A stretch of 64,000 nt of DNA, taken from contig JAZQCD010000030.1 in the NCBI GenBank assembly GCA_045546135.1, positions 23,187-87,186 on the forward strand, given 5' to 3'. The translations under genes and the position numbers were made by a program. A model generated the notes under the pieces. It ran no database searches. It was not told the origin of the DNA and was given only the letters and a program-made list of their open reading frames with translations. Below are positions 43,942 to 53,172 of the stretch, piece by piece; the stretch's first letter is position 1; each line of letters begins with the position of its first letter. This stretch comes from RUG13409 sp045546135. Its GTDB lineage: Bacteria > Bacillota > Clostridia > Peptostreptococcales > Anaerovoracaceae.

Positions 43942-44208
43942 ATACATTTTGTTATTGCATTACTGTACAAAATGTATTAAACTTTCAAGGATTCTGCAAG
44001 AGGGATAGGTATCCTTTTGGGAGCGCCAAACAGCTTCCTTTGGGACTTCCTGCAGGACGAAAAAATGAATTACATCATGGTATCCGAAACCTCAGGTATT
44101 TTGGCTTCTTGTTTTTTTGCTGAAATGCTTCTTTTTGGAGACCCTTTTGTGTTGTAATTTCAAGCAATTTAGTTTATTATTATCGTGTATCGTTTTGTAC
44201 AAAAAACG
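43942..44208 (+). promoter_or_regulatory. Long acsD leader with inverted repeats
   Basis: The 385-nt gap before acsD holds an 11-bp perfect inverted repeat ATACATTTTGT/ACAAAATGTAT (43942-43952 and 43967-43977) and, near the gene, the palindrome TTTTGTACAAAA (44193-44204). The shared TTTTGT/ACAAAA core suggests one regulator, possibly the divergent CsoR-like protein. The middle (about 43980-44157) has an open frame of 58 codons without a start codon; I do not call it a gene. No B12 riboswitch box was seen. Confidence 0.5.
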
Positions 44209-44231
44209 AGTAGAGAAGGAGGAAATATCAC

Positions 44232-45173
44232 ATGGCTTTTAATCGCAAGCCGCAGGTTTTCAACTGCTCCATGAACGAGGTAACATTCGGAACAGGTGAA
44301 AAGGCTGTCACCATCGGAGGAGAAAATGTATATCCGCTTTATACATTCGATGGTGCAATCAAGAACAAGGTCGCAATCGGTGTAGAGATCACTGACAACG
44401 GCTTTGACGCAAGCGTTCCCGGAATCGCAGAATATTATGCAGGATGCGACTCCATCGGCGCTATCGCAAAAAGAGCATCCGAGATGCCCGGTGCAGACTT
44501 TGTAGTACTCACCCTTGAGGGTGCAGACCCCAACGGTCAGAACAAGTCCATCGAAGAGTGCGCAGCTATCGCAAAGGAAGTTGCAGACGCTATCGACTGC
44601 CCGCTCGCAGTTCAGGGATGCAAGAACATCGAAAAGGATACAGAACTCTTTTCCAAGGTTGCAGAGGTCTGCACAGGAAAGAACATCCTTATCGTATCCG
44701 CAAGACAGGAAGACTACAAGACAATCGCAGCATCCGCAGTTATGGCATATGGCCAGAAGATGTCTGCAGAGTCTGCAGTAGATATCAACCTTGCTAAGCA
44801 GCTCAACGTTCTCATCAGTCAGATGGGTATCGCAGCAGAAAACTGCGTACAGAACGTAGGTTCCGCAGCAGCAGGTTACGGCTACGAATACGTAGCATCC
44901 ACCCTCGACCGTGTTGTAGGCGCAGCCCTCACACAGAACGACGGAATGCTCCAGATGCCTATCGTAACTCCTGTAGGAGGAGAGACATGGGTAGTCAAGG
45001 AATCCACAGCATCTGAAGAGGATGTTCCTGAATGGGGCAACAGAGAAGAAAGAGGTATCGAAATGGAAGTTTCCACAGCAGCTGCTTGCATCACAGGCGG
45101 ATCCAATGCTGTATTCATGAGACACCCCGAAGCAGTTAAGACCATCGCTAACCTTGTTAGCGCATTGATGTAG
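44232..45173 (+). CDS. acsD: Corrinoid iron-sulfur protein small subunit (delta)
   Basis: 313 residues. The beginning FNRKPQVFNCSMNEVTFGTG and the (beta/alpha)8 pattern match CFeSP delta, which with AcsC forms the corrinoid iron-sulfur protein that carries the methyl group to acetyl-CoA synthase. Codons shift to ATC, GCA and CTC relative to neighbours, as in highly expressed genes. AAGGAGG lies nine bases upstream. acsC follows after 19 bases. Confidence 0.94.
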   Translation: MAFNRKPQVFNCSMNEVTFGTGEKAVTIGGENVYPLYTFDGAIKNKVAIGVEITDNGFDASVPGIAEYYAGCDSIGAIAKRASEMPGADFVVLTLEGADPNGQNKSIEECAAIAKEVADAIDCPLAVQGCKNIEKDTELFSKVAEVCTGKNILIVSARQEDYKTIAASAVMAYGQKMSAESAVDINLAKQLNVLISQMGIAAENCVQNVGSAAAGYGYEYVASTLDRVVGAALTQNDGMLQMPIVTPVGGETWVVKESTASEEDVPEWGNREERGIEMEVSTAAACITGGSNAVFMRHPEAVKTIANLVSALM

Positions 45174-45192
45174 GAAAGGAGGCACATTCAAC

Positions 45193-46518
45193 ATGGCACT
45201 TAAGGGAATTGATATCTTCAAACTCACACCTAAGAAGAATTGTAAAGAATGCGGCAGCCCGACCTGTATGGCATTCGCAATGAAAGTAGCTCAGGGTTCC
45301 GCAGACATTTCTGCATGCCCATATATGAGCGATGAAGCAAAGGCACAGCTCTCCGAGGCAACAGCACCTCCAATGAAGACCATAAAGGTCGGAGCAGGAG
45401 ATTGCGAGCACACACTCGGCGGAGAAACTGTTCTTTACAGACACGAAGCAACATTCGTACAGAGACCGCTCTTCGGCGTAGCACTCTGCCAGGATTGTGT
45501 AGATGACAAGCTCGAAAAGGTCGCAAAGGTCGATTACGAACGTATAGGCGAAAGAGAATATGTTGAAGTTCTTTATCTCAATTACAAGGGAGACAAGGAC
45601 GCATATCTCGACCTCGTAAAGAAGGCACAGGGCAAGGGCAGACTCCTCGTCCTCAGATGCCAGGATGCAGATGTTGCAGCAGCAGCTCTTGAGCTTTGCG
45701 CAGCAGAAAAGCCTATCCTCAACGGAGCAACACCTGAAAACTACGAAGCAATGTGCGAGCTTGCAACAAAGTGCGGAGTAGTCCTCGGCGTATGCGCACC
45801 GAACCTTGATGCACTCTATGATACAGTTGCAGCACTCGAAAAGCTTGGAAACAAGAACCTTATCCTCGACGTAACAGGCGCAGATGCAAAAGAAACTCTT
45901 GCAAACGCAGTTCAGGTAAGACGTGCAGCACTCAAGGATCAGGACAGAACATTCGGATATCCTTCCATCGTAAACGTTGCAGCACTTGCAAAGGGAGATC
46001 TCCATACTCAGGTAGCACTTGCTTCCATCTTTGTTCTCAAGTATGCATCCATCATCGTTATGGAAGATATGACATATGCAACAGCACTTCCTCTCTATGG
46101 TCTCAGACAGAACATCTTCACAGATCCTCAGAAGCCAATGAGAGTCGAACCGGGCATCTATCCGCTCAACGGAGCAGACGAGAATGCACCATGTGCAGTT
46201 ACAACAGACTTCGCTCTTACATACTTCCTCGTTTCCGGCGAGCTCGAGCGTAGCGGAGTTCCTGTAAACCTCCTCATTTCAGACGGCGGCGGATATTCCG
46301 TACTTACATCCTGGGCTGCAGGTAAGTTCTCTGCAGGTACCATTGACAAGTTCCTCAAAGAACAGGACATCGAAGGAAAGATCAAGAGCAGAACTCTCAT
46401 CATCCCGGGCAAGGTCGCAGTTCTCAAGGGCGAACTCGAAGAGAAGCTCCCTGGTTGGGAGATCAAGATCTCTCCGAACGAAGCATCCGGACTTGTCAAG
46501 TTCATGAAGGATCTCTAA
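45193..46518 (+). CDS. acsC: Corrinoid iron-sulfur protein large subunit (gamma)
   Basis: 441 residues. The 4Fe-4S ligands are in NCKECGSPTCMAFAMKVAQG and ISACP near residues 15-45, followed by a TIM barrel and a B12-binding C-terminal domain. It holds the cobamide that receives the methyl group from AcsE. Same biased codon use as acsD. AAAGGAGG precedes the start. Confidence 0.95.
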   Translation: MALKGIDIFKLTPKKNCKECGSPTCMAFAMKVAQGSADISACPYMSDEAKAQLSEATAPPMKTIKVGAGDCEHTLGGETVLYRHEATFVQRPLFGVALCQDCVDDKLEKVAKVDYERIGEREYVEVLYLNYKGDKDAYLDLVKKAQGKGRLLVLRCQDADVAAAALELCAAEKPILNGATPENYEAMCELATKCGVVLGVCAPNLDALYDTVAALEKLGNKNLILDVTGADAKETLANAVQVRRAALKDQDRTFGYPSIVNVAALAKGDLHTQVALASIFVLKYASIIVMEDMTYATALPLYGLRQNIFTDPQKPMRVEPGIYPLNGADENAPCAVTTDFALTYFLVSGELERSGVPVNLLISDGGGYSVLTSWAAGKFSAGTIDKFLKEQDIEGKIKSRTLIIPGKVAVLKGELEEKLPGWEIKISPNEASGLVKFMKDL

Positions 46519-46557
46519 AAACATTTTTATACATAAAAAACATTAAAGGAGGCCACT

Positions 46558-47343
46558 ATGGCAAGATTTATCACAATCGGTGAAAGAATTCACTGCATTT
46601 CTCCTACCATCAAAAAGGCTATGGAAGAAATGAACCCGGAACCAATCCTCAAGAGAGCAAAAGAGCAGATCGCTGCCGGAGCAACCTATCTTGATGTCAA
46701 CATCGGACCTGCAGAAAAGAACGGTGTTGAACTCATGCAGTGGGCAGTACAGCTGATCCAGAGCGAATGCAACAACATCCCTCTCTGCCTTGATACAGCT
46801 AACCTCAAGGCTATCGAAGCCGGTATCCAGGTATACAACAGAACCAACGGAAAGCCGATCGTCAACTCTGCAGATGCAGGAGACAGACTCGACCGTATCG
46901 ATCTTGCTGCAGCAAACGATGCTATTTGTATCGCACTTTGCGCAAAGCAGGGAATCCCGTCCAATAACGACGAGCGTATGGAATATTGCCAGACCATGCT
47001 CGAAAGAGGTATGGAACTTGGTATGGAACCGACAGACCTTTGGTTTGACCCGCTCTTCCTCGTTATCAAAGGAAACCAGGACAAGCAGATGGACGTTCTC
47101 GACTTCATCAAGCAGCTTTCCGATATGGGATTCAATTCCACAGGCGGACTCTCCAACGTATCCAACATGGCACCGAACGAACTCCGTCCTATCATGGACA
47201 GCGTAACAGTAGCTATGGCTATGTACAACGGACTCACTTCTGCTATAGTCAATCCTTGTGACAAGAGGCTCATGGAGACCATCAAGACAGCAGATATCAT
47301 CAAGAACGAGATGATGTATGCTGACTCCTACCTCGAACTGTAA
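46558..47343 (+). CDS. acsE: 5-methyltetrahydrofolate:corrinoid/iron-sulfur protein methyltransferase
   Basis: 261 residues. GERIHCISPTIKKAM and ATYLDVNIGPAEKNG are typical of AcsE (pterin-binding fold), with substrate residues in FDPLFLVIKGNQDKQMDV. It transfers the methyl group of methyl-tetrahydrofolate to AcsC. AAAGGAGG precedes the start. A strong terminator follows, before acsB. Confidence 0.94.
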   Translation: MARFITIGERIHCISPTIKKAMEEMNPEPILKRAKEQIAAGATYLDVNIGPAEKNGVELMQWAVQLIQSECNNIPLCLDTANLKAIEAGIQVYNRTNGKPIVNSADAGDRLDRIDLAAANDAICIALCAKQGIPSNNDERMEYCQTMLERGMELGMEPTDLWFDPLFLVIKGNQDKQMDVLDFIKQLSDMGFNSTGGLSNVSNMAPNELRPIMDSVTVAMAMYNGLTSAIVNPCDKRLMETIKTADIIKNEMMYADSYLEL

Positions 47344-47357
47344 TCAATGTTTTTCAG

Positions 47358-47398
47358 GTGAGCACAAAGCCCATTGGGACTTTTGTGCTCACTTTTTT
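47358..47398 (+). terminator. Terminator between acsE and acsB
   Basis: GTGAGCACAAA.../TTTGTGCTCAC 11-bp stem plus T-run. A second small hairpin ATCCCC-TGGC-GGGGAT lies upstream of the acsB ribosome binding site (about 47408-47425). Confidence 0.9.
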
Positions 47399-47453
47399 AA
47401 AAAGGATTATCCCCTGGCGGGGATATGCTTTATCCGAAAGGCGGTAAGAAAAA

Positions 47454-49595
47454 ATGAGTGTATTAACTGATCTTATCTACGGCGGATCTAATGCCGTAGC
47501 AGGCCTTACAGAAGGCGCAGTCAATGCCGCAATCGAAAAATACGGCGCTGACAAGGAAGTTAAGATGCCGGGAACAGCATATTACCTTCCGACCATTTAC
47601 GCAGCAACAGGCGTCAAGGTCGAAAAGCTTGGCGATCTTCCTGCATGCGTAGGAGTACTCAAATCTCTCATCACAAATCAGGAAGACCTTGGTCAGGCCC
47701 TCAATGCAGGACTTGCAACAGCAGTCGGTGCAGAGATCCTTGAGGCTCTCAAATATGTTGAAAATGAAGATCCATATGCAAACGAAACAGGCATAGGCTT
47801 CGTTCCGGATCCTGTCATCAGATCCCTTGGTGTTCCTCTTGTAACAGGCGATATCCCCGGCGTTGCAGTAGTTCTCGGAAAAGCTGAAAACGGACAGGAC
47901 GTTGCAGACGTTGTAAGAGATTATCAGGACAAGGGTATCATGTCCTTCCTTATCGGAGATGTCATCGAGCAGGTAGCAGAAAACGGCGTCAAGATGGGAC
48001 TTGAATACAGAGTTATCCCTCTCGGACACGATGTAACAGCAGTTATCCACGTAGTTACAGTTGCAGTAAGAGCAGCTCTTATCTTCGGAAACCTTGAACC
48101 GGGCAACCTTGCAGGACTCCTCGAGTATACAAAGAATCGTGTTCCTGCATTCGTAAACACCTTCGGTGCTATCGATAATGTAGTAGTATCTGCAGGTGCA
48201 GGTGCTATCGCTCTCGGATTCCCTGTAGTAGTAGACATAGACCTTGGTGAGAACCAGGTCCCCGGCGCTCTTGTATCAGTACTCGATCACAAGGAAACAT
48301 CCCCAAAGTCTCTTGAACTCAGGAACATCAAGGTAAAGGCAAAGGCTGTTCAGCTTCCTGTAGGATTCGCAGCAGCATTCGAAGGCGAGATCATCAGAAA
48401 GAACGACTGCTATGTTGAGTTCGATTCTGACCACAACCCGACCTGCGAGCTTTTAAGGATGGTAGAGGATCCTCATGCTATCGAAGATCACAAGATCACC
48501 ATCGATGGACCGGACGTACCTGAAAATGCAACAGAACTCATCAGGATGCCTCTTGCAACTACAATCAGAGTATACGGCGCACATATGCAGCCTGACTTTG
48601 AATCCGTAATCGAAAGAAAGATCCACTCCTGGTTCAACTATATCGAGGGTATGTATCATACAGGCCAGAGAAACCTCTTCAGGATCCGTATCTCAAAGGA
48701 TTCTTTCGAAAAGGGACTCAGACTCCATGACCTTGGAGAAGTACTTTACAGCATGATCATGGATGAATTCGGCGAAGTAGTCGACAAGTGCGAAGTCACA
48801 TTCATCACTGACAAGGCAAAGGTAGAGAAGTTCCTCGAAGAAGTCGCAATGCCTGCATATGATGCAAGAGACGACAGGCTCGCAGCTCTTACAGACGAGA
48901 GCGTAGATACATTCTATACATGCATCCTTTGCCAGAGCTTTGCTCCTTCCCACGCTTGCATAGTTACACCTGAAAGACTCGGTCTTTGCGGCGCAGTATC
49001 CTGGCTCGATGCAAAGGCAGGATATCAGCTCAAGCCCACAGGTCCTAACCAGCCGATCAAGAAGGAAAGATGCCTCAACGAAAAGACAGGCGCTTACGAG
49101 ACAGTAAACGAAGCAATAGGCGAAGCTACTCACGGTGCTGTAAATCAGGTAACACTTTACTCCATCATGGAAGACCCGATGACATCCTGCGGATGCTTCG
49201 AGTGCATTTCCGGTATCGAGCCAATGTCCAACGGACTCGTTGTTGTAAACAGAGAGTACAAGGGCATGACACCTACAGGAATGACCTTTGGTGAACTCGC
49301 TTCCATGACAGGCGGCGGAGAGCAGACACCAGGATTCATGGGTCACGGCAGACACTTCATCTCTTCCAAGAAGTTCGCATATGCTGAAGGCGGTATCGCA
49401 AGGATCGTCTGGATGCCAAAGGAACTCAAGGATGATGTTGCAGAAAGACTCAACAAGACTGCAAAGGAAGTCCTCGGTATCGACAACTACACAGATATGA
49501 TCGCAGACGAGACCATAGCTGAAGATGCTGATGCACTCCTTGCATTCCTTCAGGAAAAGGGACACCCTGTCCTCAATCTCGAGCCTCTTATGTAA
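47454..49595 (+). CDS. acsB: Acetyl-CoA synthase (CODH/ACS beta subunit)
   Basis: 713 residues, near the bacterial norm. The A-cluster ligands are visible as CILC, HAC, LGLC and CGCFEC (in MTSCGCFECIS), matching the Cys set that binds the 4Fe-4S cluster and the two nickel ions. It condenses methyl-corrinoid, CO and CoA to acetyl-CoA. The CO dehydrogenase partner gene (acsA) is not in the window. GAAAGGCGG is the ribosome binding site. Codon use is biased as in acsC. Confidence 0.95.
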   Translation: MSVLTDLIYGGSNAVAGLTEGAVNAAIEKYGADKEVKMPGTAYYLPTIYAATGVKVEKLGDLPACVGVLKSLITNQEDLGQALNAGLATAVGAEILEALKYVENEDPYANETGIGFVPDPVIRSLGVPLVTGDIPGVAVVLGKAENGQDVADVVRDYQDKGIMSFLIGDVIEQVAENGVKMGLEYRVIPLGHDVTAVIHVVTVAVRAALIFGNLEPGNLAGLLEYTKNRVPAFVNTFGAIDNVVVSAGAGAIALGFPVVVDIDLGENQVPGALVSVLDHKETSPKSLELRNIKVKAKAVQLPVGFAAAFEGEIIRKNDCYVEFDSDHNPTCELLRMVEDPHAIEDHKITIDGPDVPENATELIRMPLATTIRVYGAHMQPDFESVIERKIHSWFNYIEGMYHTGQRNLFRIRISKDSFEKGLRLHDLGEVLYSMIMDEFGEVVDKCEVTFITDKAKVEKFLEEVAMPAYDARDDRLAALTDESVDTFYTCILCQSFAPSHACIVTPERLGLCGAVSWLDAKAGYQLKPTGPNQPIKKERCLNEKTGAYETVNEAIGEATHGAVNQVTLYSIMEDPMTSCGCFECISGIEPMSNGLVVVNREYKGMTPTGMTFGELASMTGGGEQTPGFMGHGRHFISSKKFAYAEGGIARIVWMPKELKDDVAERLNKTAKEVLGIDNYTDMIADETIAEDADALLAFLQEKGHPVLNLEPLM

Positions 49596-49672
49596 GATGA
49601 TAGAAAGAGGTCTTTGTCAGTAGACCGATTTCATAACTCGCATCAAAAGAGTTTTAAAGAACTAAGAAGAAA

Positions 49673-49706
49673 AGCGGTCCTCATTTTCATGGGGACTGCT
49701 TTTTAT
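49673..49706 (+). terminator. Terminator after acsB
   Basis: 12-bp stem AGCGGTCCTCAT/ATGGGGACTGCT followed by TTTTTATT. Confidence 0.88.
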
Positions 49707-49752
49707 TGTAGCGTATGACAAAAGCAAATGTTTAATTGCACGGAAATGACTA

Positions 49753-49782
49753 TTGCCCATGGGCTCTTGTTTTGAGTATAAT
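49753..49782 (+). promoter_or_regulatory. Promoter of acsV
   Basis: -35 TTGCCC, 18-bp spacer, -10 TATAAT. A hairpin AGTCCT/AGGACT follows in the leader just before the ribosome binding site. Confidence 0.55.
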
Positions 49783-49875
49783 AACCATTGGGTCATTATG
49801 CCCACATATGTTTTTTATTACTATAATACTTAAACAGAAGTCCTTGCTTAGGACTCTAAATTTTAGGAGATATTT

Positions 49876-51552
49876 ATGAAATACACAGTGATCTTCAAAG
49901 TAGAAGGCGGCGGAGATGTAAAGTACCATGCAGAGCCTGGTGAAAACATCTTAGAGATCGCGCAGAAAGCGGGAGTCAACATCGACGTACCTTGCGGAGG
50001 AAACGGGACCTGCGGAAAATGCAAGATGCGCATAATGGCAGGTACCCTTAAATATGACAGGGGAGCCGGAAAACTTTCTGATGAAGAATATGAAGATAAC
50101 TGGAGACTCGCCTGCCAGGCGCAGGTCGAAGCTGATGCAACATTGTGGGTGCCGGCTGCAGCTTCTGATTTTGTAAGCGGCATAGTAACAGCTGCTCTCA
50201 ATACCCCTGAAGAACTTGAAAAATACAATGCCATGATAGACGAAGTGTTCACTCACGGTCTTTCAAGAGGTGTTAAAGAAAAAGGTTACGGCATAGCTGT
50301 AGATATAGGTACGACGACCAATGCAGTCACTCTCCTTGATCTTGAAACAGGAAAGGTCTTGTCCAGAGGAACTCTTGGTAATGCTCAGATACGCTACGGC
50401 GCAGACGTCATAAACAGGATAATACAGCAAGGGCGTCCAGGAGGAAAAGAAAGACTTCAGCATGCAGTCCTCGAAGAGACACTCATACCTCTCTTTACAA
50501 AGGTCATAGAAGGAGCTGGAGTCGATCCCATGGAGATAACAAGAGTAGTTATAGCAGGAAATACTACTATGGAGCATCTCCTTGTAAAGGCCAACGGAGA
50601 CAGCATCAGGCTCATGCCGTTTGAACCGGAGTTCCTGGATCACGATCCCATGAAAGCATCTGAACTGAGACTTCCTGTCAATCCCGATGCAAAGGTCATA
50701 CTCTGTCCTAACGTAGGTTCTTATGTGGGCGGAGACATCACTGCAGGCGTACTTCCTGCGCTTCTTTGGGACAAAGACGAGATGTCACTTTTCATAGACC
50801 TTGGTACCAACGGAGAGCTTGTATTCGGAAACAGAGATTATCTCCTTACATGCGCATGCTCTGCAGGTCCTGCTTTTGAAGGCGGAGACATAGACTGCGG
50901 AATGAGAGCTACAAAAGGAGCTATAGATTCCTGCATCATCCACAAGCAGACGCTCATGCCCCTTGTGACCACTATCAAAGGAGGCAGACCCGCCGGTATG
51001 TGCGGTTCAGGTCTTATCGATGTCATAGGCGAACTCTACAAGGTGGGAGCCATCGATGCAAGAGGCAAGTTCATAGCAGAAAACAAGAGGATAGTTGACG
51101 ACGGATACGGAGACAAGCAGTACATACTCTTCTATGCAGATGAGTCTGCTACAGGAAGAGACGTATATATCTCAGAGTCCGACATAGATAACTTTATCAG
51201 AGCAAAGGGCGCTATCTTCTCTGCAACAAGGACCATGCTCAAATCAGTAGACCTCACAGTTGATGATATAGACAGAGTAGTCATCGCAGGCGGCATTGGA
51301 TCGGGCATAGACATGGAGAATGCAATGCTCATAGGCATGCTTCCAAAAGCTGATCTTTCAAAGTACAGCTATATAGGGAACTCTTCCCTTACAGGAGCCT
51401 GCGCAATGCTCATTTCAGATGAAGCAACGGAAAAGGTCTTTGAGATAGCTCACAATATGACATATATAGAGCTGTCTACAGAGCCCGGCTACATGGACGA
51501 GTTTTCTGCAGCCTGCTTTATCCCTCATACAGACGCAACGCTCTTTGACTAA
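49876..51552 (+). CDS. acsV: Corrinoid activation/regeneration protein (RACo-like ATPase)
   Basis: 558 residues. Cys40, Cys46, Cys49 and Cys80 form a 2Fe-2S ferredoxin domain (CGGNGTCGKC). The rest is an ASKHA-fold ATPase with IAVDIGTTTNAVTLLD (the phosphate-1 loop), FIDLGTNGELVFG and a late GGIGSGIDMENAM. It reduces the inactive Co(II) corrinoid protein at the cost of ATP. The protein is usual for acs clusters. TTAGGAG precedes the start. It has its own promoter. Confidence 0.93.
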   Translation: MKYTVIFKVEGGGDVKYHAEPGENILEIAQKAGVNIDVPCGGNGTCGKCKMRIMAGTLKYDRGAGKLSDEEYEDNWRLACQAQVEADATLWVPAAASDFVSGIVTAALNTPEELEKYNAMIDEVFTHGLSRGVKEKGYGIAVDIGTTTNAVTLLDLETGKVLSRGTLGNAQIRYGADVINRIIQQGRPGGKERLQHAVLEETLIPLFTKVIEGAGVDPMEITRVVIAGNTTMEHLLVKANGDSIRLMPFEPEFLDHDPMKASELRLPVNPDAKVILCPNVGSYVGGDITAGVLPALLWDKDEMSLFIDLGTNGELVFGNRDYLLTCACSAGPAFEGGDIDCGMRATKGAIDSCIIHKQTLMPLVTTIKGGRPAGMCGSGLIDVIGELYKVGAIDARGKFIAENKRIVDDGYGDKQYILFYADESATGRDVYISESDIDNFIRAKGAIFSATRTMLKSVDLTVDDIDRVVIAGGIGSGIDMENAMLIGMLPKADLSKYSYIGNSSLTGACAMLISDEATEKVFEIAHNMTYIELSTEPGYMDEFSAACFIPHTDATLFD

Positions 51553-51566
51553 AGATTTAAAGCAAA

Positions 51567-51594
51567 GCGGGGACCTTTTGGCCCTCGTTTTTTT
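51567..51594 (+). terminator. Terminator after acsV
   Basis: Imperfect stem CGGGGACC/GGCCCTCG with TTTT loop and a TTTTTTT tail. Confidence 0.8.
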
Positions 51595-51669
51595 GATGCA
51601 AAAAAAGATATGTTTCATTGATTGAGTGCCTTTAGAGGTGGTAATATATATCAAAATGGAGGATAGTAC

Positions 51670-52500
51670 ATGAATAAAAGATCATATATATTAACTTTAT
51701 TGCTGCTCCTTGCAATATCATTGATCCCTGCAGGAGCCTTTGCATCCACAGATCCAAGCACTCAGTTTTATGCGACTGTTTCTCCTTCAGAACTTTCTGT
51801 AAGTTCTGAAGGTCAGCAGGTCACTGTAACTGTAAATGCAGACAGAGAAGTCCTTATAGACGGGCTTAGCATAGATTTTGATATACCAAAGGGCTGGGAA
51901 GTAGTCTCCATATCAAATAGCGAGATAAACTTTACAGGGGATGATTATGCTTTAAGAGTTGGCGACAGCGATATAGCGAGGGTTTGCTGGTCTGATGCGG
52001 CGCTCAAAACCATGAAGACGACAAACATGGCAGTTGTCACATTCAAAGTCCCTGCAAACGCAGCTGCAGGTACTTACTATGTTTCTGCTCATAACTTTGA
52101 ACTGACACATAACTTTGGAGACATATGGCTTGGAGATTATGACCTTCCAATAGAAATAGTCATAAAGGGTTCGTCAGAGGGAGGTCCCGATACACCTGCG
52201 CCTGAGCCTGCTCCCTCAGATCAAGGCACAGACCCTGCGCCATCGGGCAGCAAAGATCAAGACCCTGCTCCTTCTCCTTCCGAAGGTACCGACGGAGAAA
52301 AGAAGGATGATCAAAGCGCTCCTTCAGATCCTGAAAAGGACCAAAGCGGCGGCGTTACTCCTGAAAAAGATGAGAGCAAAGGTTCCGAAGGAAGTTCAGA
52401 GAGCGAAAAGAAATTCGACATGCTCTTCCCCATAATCGGAGGAATAGCATTAGTAATACTCATCATCCTTCTTGCCCTGACAAAGAAAAAGAAAAAATAG
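51670..52500 (+). CDS. Cohesin-like surface protein with C-terminal membrane anchor
   Basis: 276 residues. Signal peptide 1-26, then a cohesin/Ig-like fold (FYATVSPSELSVSSEGQQVTVTVNA, VISFDIP-type strands) near 30-170, then a Pro/Ser/Asp/Lys-rich linker, a transmembrane helix (about 250-271) and KKKKK. It is an LPXTG-less surface protein anchored by the membrane. Cohesin folds bind dockerins in cellulosomes, but a single domain of this divergence need not. GGAGGATAG precedes the start. Confidence 0.82.
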   Translation: MNKRSYILTLLLLLAISLIPAGAFASTDPSTQFYATVSPSELSVSSEGQQVTVTVNADREVLIDGLSIDFDIPKGWEVVSISNSEINFTGDDYALRVGDSDIARVCWSDAALKTMKTTNMAVVTFKVPANAAAGTYYVSAHNFELTHNFGDIWLGDYDLPIEIVIKGSSEGGPDTPAPEPAPSDQGTDPAPSGSKDQDPAPSPSEGTDGEKKDDQSAPSDPEKDQSGGVTPEKDESKGSEGSSESEKKFDMLFPIIGGIALVILIILLALTKKKKK

Positions 52501-52595
52501 GGGAATCACGGCAGGCTCCTTGAAATCTTGTTCAAATATCAACTAAGTGTTAAAATATCATTGATAAGAATATTTTGTTATTTGGAGGTATTCAT

Positions 52596-53087
52596 ATGGA
52601 TGTAAATGAAAAGAAAATAATGGTCGCATATTTCTCAACCAAAGGAGTAACAAAAGAAGCTGCAGAAAAGGTGGCTAAAGCGACAGGCGGAACGCTTTTT
52701 GAGATCCAGGCAAAGGAAAGCTATACAGATGCAGACATCGATTGGAGAGATCCTGAAAGCCGCTGCAACAAAGAGCACAAAGACCTCAGCATCAGACCTG
52801 AACTTTTAAAGAAAGCTCACTGCCCGGGAAAGTATGATACCTTCTTTATAGGCTATCCGATCTGGTACGGAGTATATCCTTCCATAGTACAGTCCTTCAT
52901 AGACAGCTTAAAGCTTGCAGGAAAGAATGTAGTCTTCTTTGCAACATCAGGAGCAAGCAATACAGGCAAAGCAATAGAGTTTGCAAAGAGCCTTACAAAG
53001 GATGCAGACAAGATAAACTGGCTTGATGATAAGCTCCTCAATGGACTTTCATTAGAGGAAGTAAAGACTTGGGTGGAAGCACTCTAA
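52596..53087 (+). CDS. Flavodoxin
   Basis: 163 residues from the ATG at 52596 with GGAGG seven bases upstream; a TTG 21 bases earlier overlaps the ribosome binding site. The FMN phosphate loop (VAYFSTKGVTKEAAEKVA), the 50-loop-like aromatic segment (GYPIWYGVYPSI) and the C-terminal loop (FFATSGASNTGKAIEFA) match the FldA/LLM-type flavodoxin_4 family. It is a one-electron carrier in the cytoplasm, possibly replacing ferredoxin. Confidence 0.9.
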   Translation: MDVNEKKIMVAYFSTKGVTKEAAEKVAKATGGTLFEIQAKESYTDADIDWRDPESRCNKEHKDLSIRPELLKKAHCPGKYDTFFIGYPIWYGVYPSIVQSFIDSLKLAGKNVVFFATSGASNTGKAIEFAKSLTKDADKINWLDDKLLNGLSLEEVKTWVEAL

Positions 53088-53107
53088 AATTTATACGTCA
53101 TTAAGAG

Positions 53108-53136
53108 AAGGCAGCGTCTTTAAGCGCTGCCTTTTG
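53108..53136 (+). terminator. Terminator after the flavodoxin
   Basis: AAGGCAGCG/CGCTGCCTT stem with TTTT. A TATAAT at 53142-53147 follows for the next operon. Confidence 0.85.
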
Positions 53137-53172
53137 TGTTGTATAATTAGAGGAAATCAAAAGGAGGAGACT

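Noticed and set aside
43985..44159. 58-codon open frame in the acsD leader
   Set aside because: No start codon or ribosome binding site; such a length can occur by chance.
43850..44231. B12 riboswitch before the corrinoid protein genes
   Set aside because: No B12 box (GCCACTG) or receptor-loop elements could be found.
44169..46005. Long open frames on the minus strand opposite acsD and acsC
   Set aside because: They are rich in Cys/Leu/Ser from the antisense of biased codons, have no ribosome binding sites and oppose clear genes.
48693..49565. Minus-strand 290-residue frame opposite acsB
   Set aside because: Antisense shadow of the biased codon use; no supporting signals.
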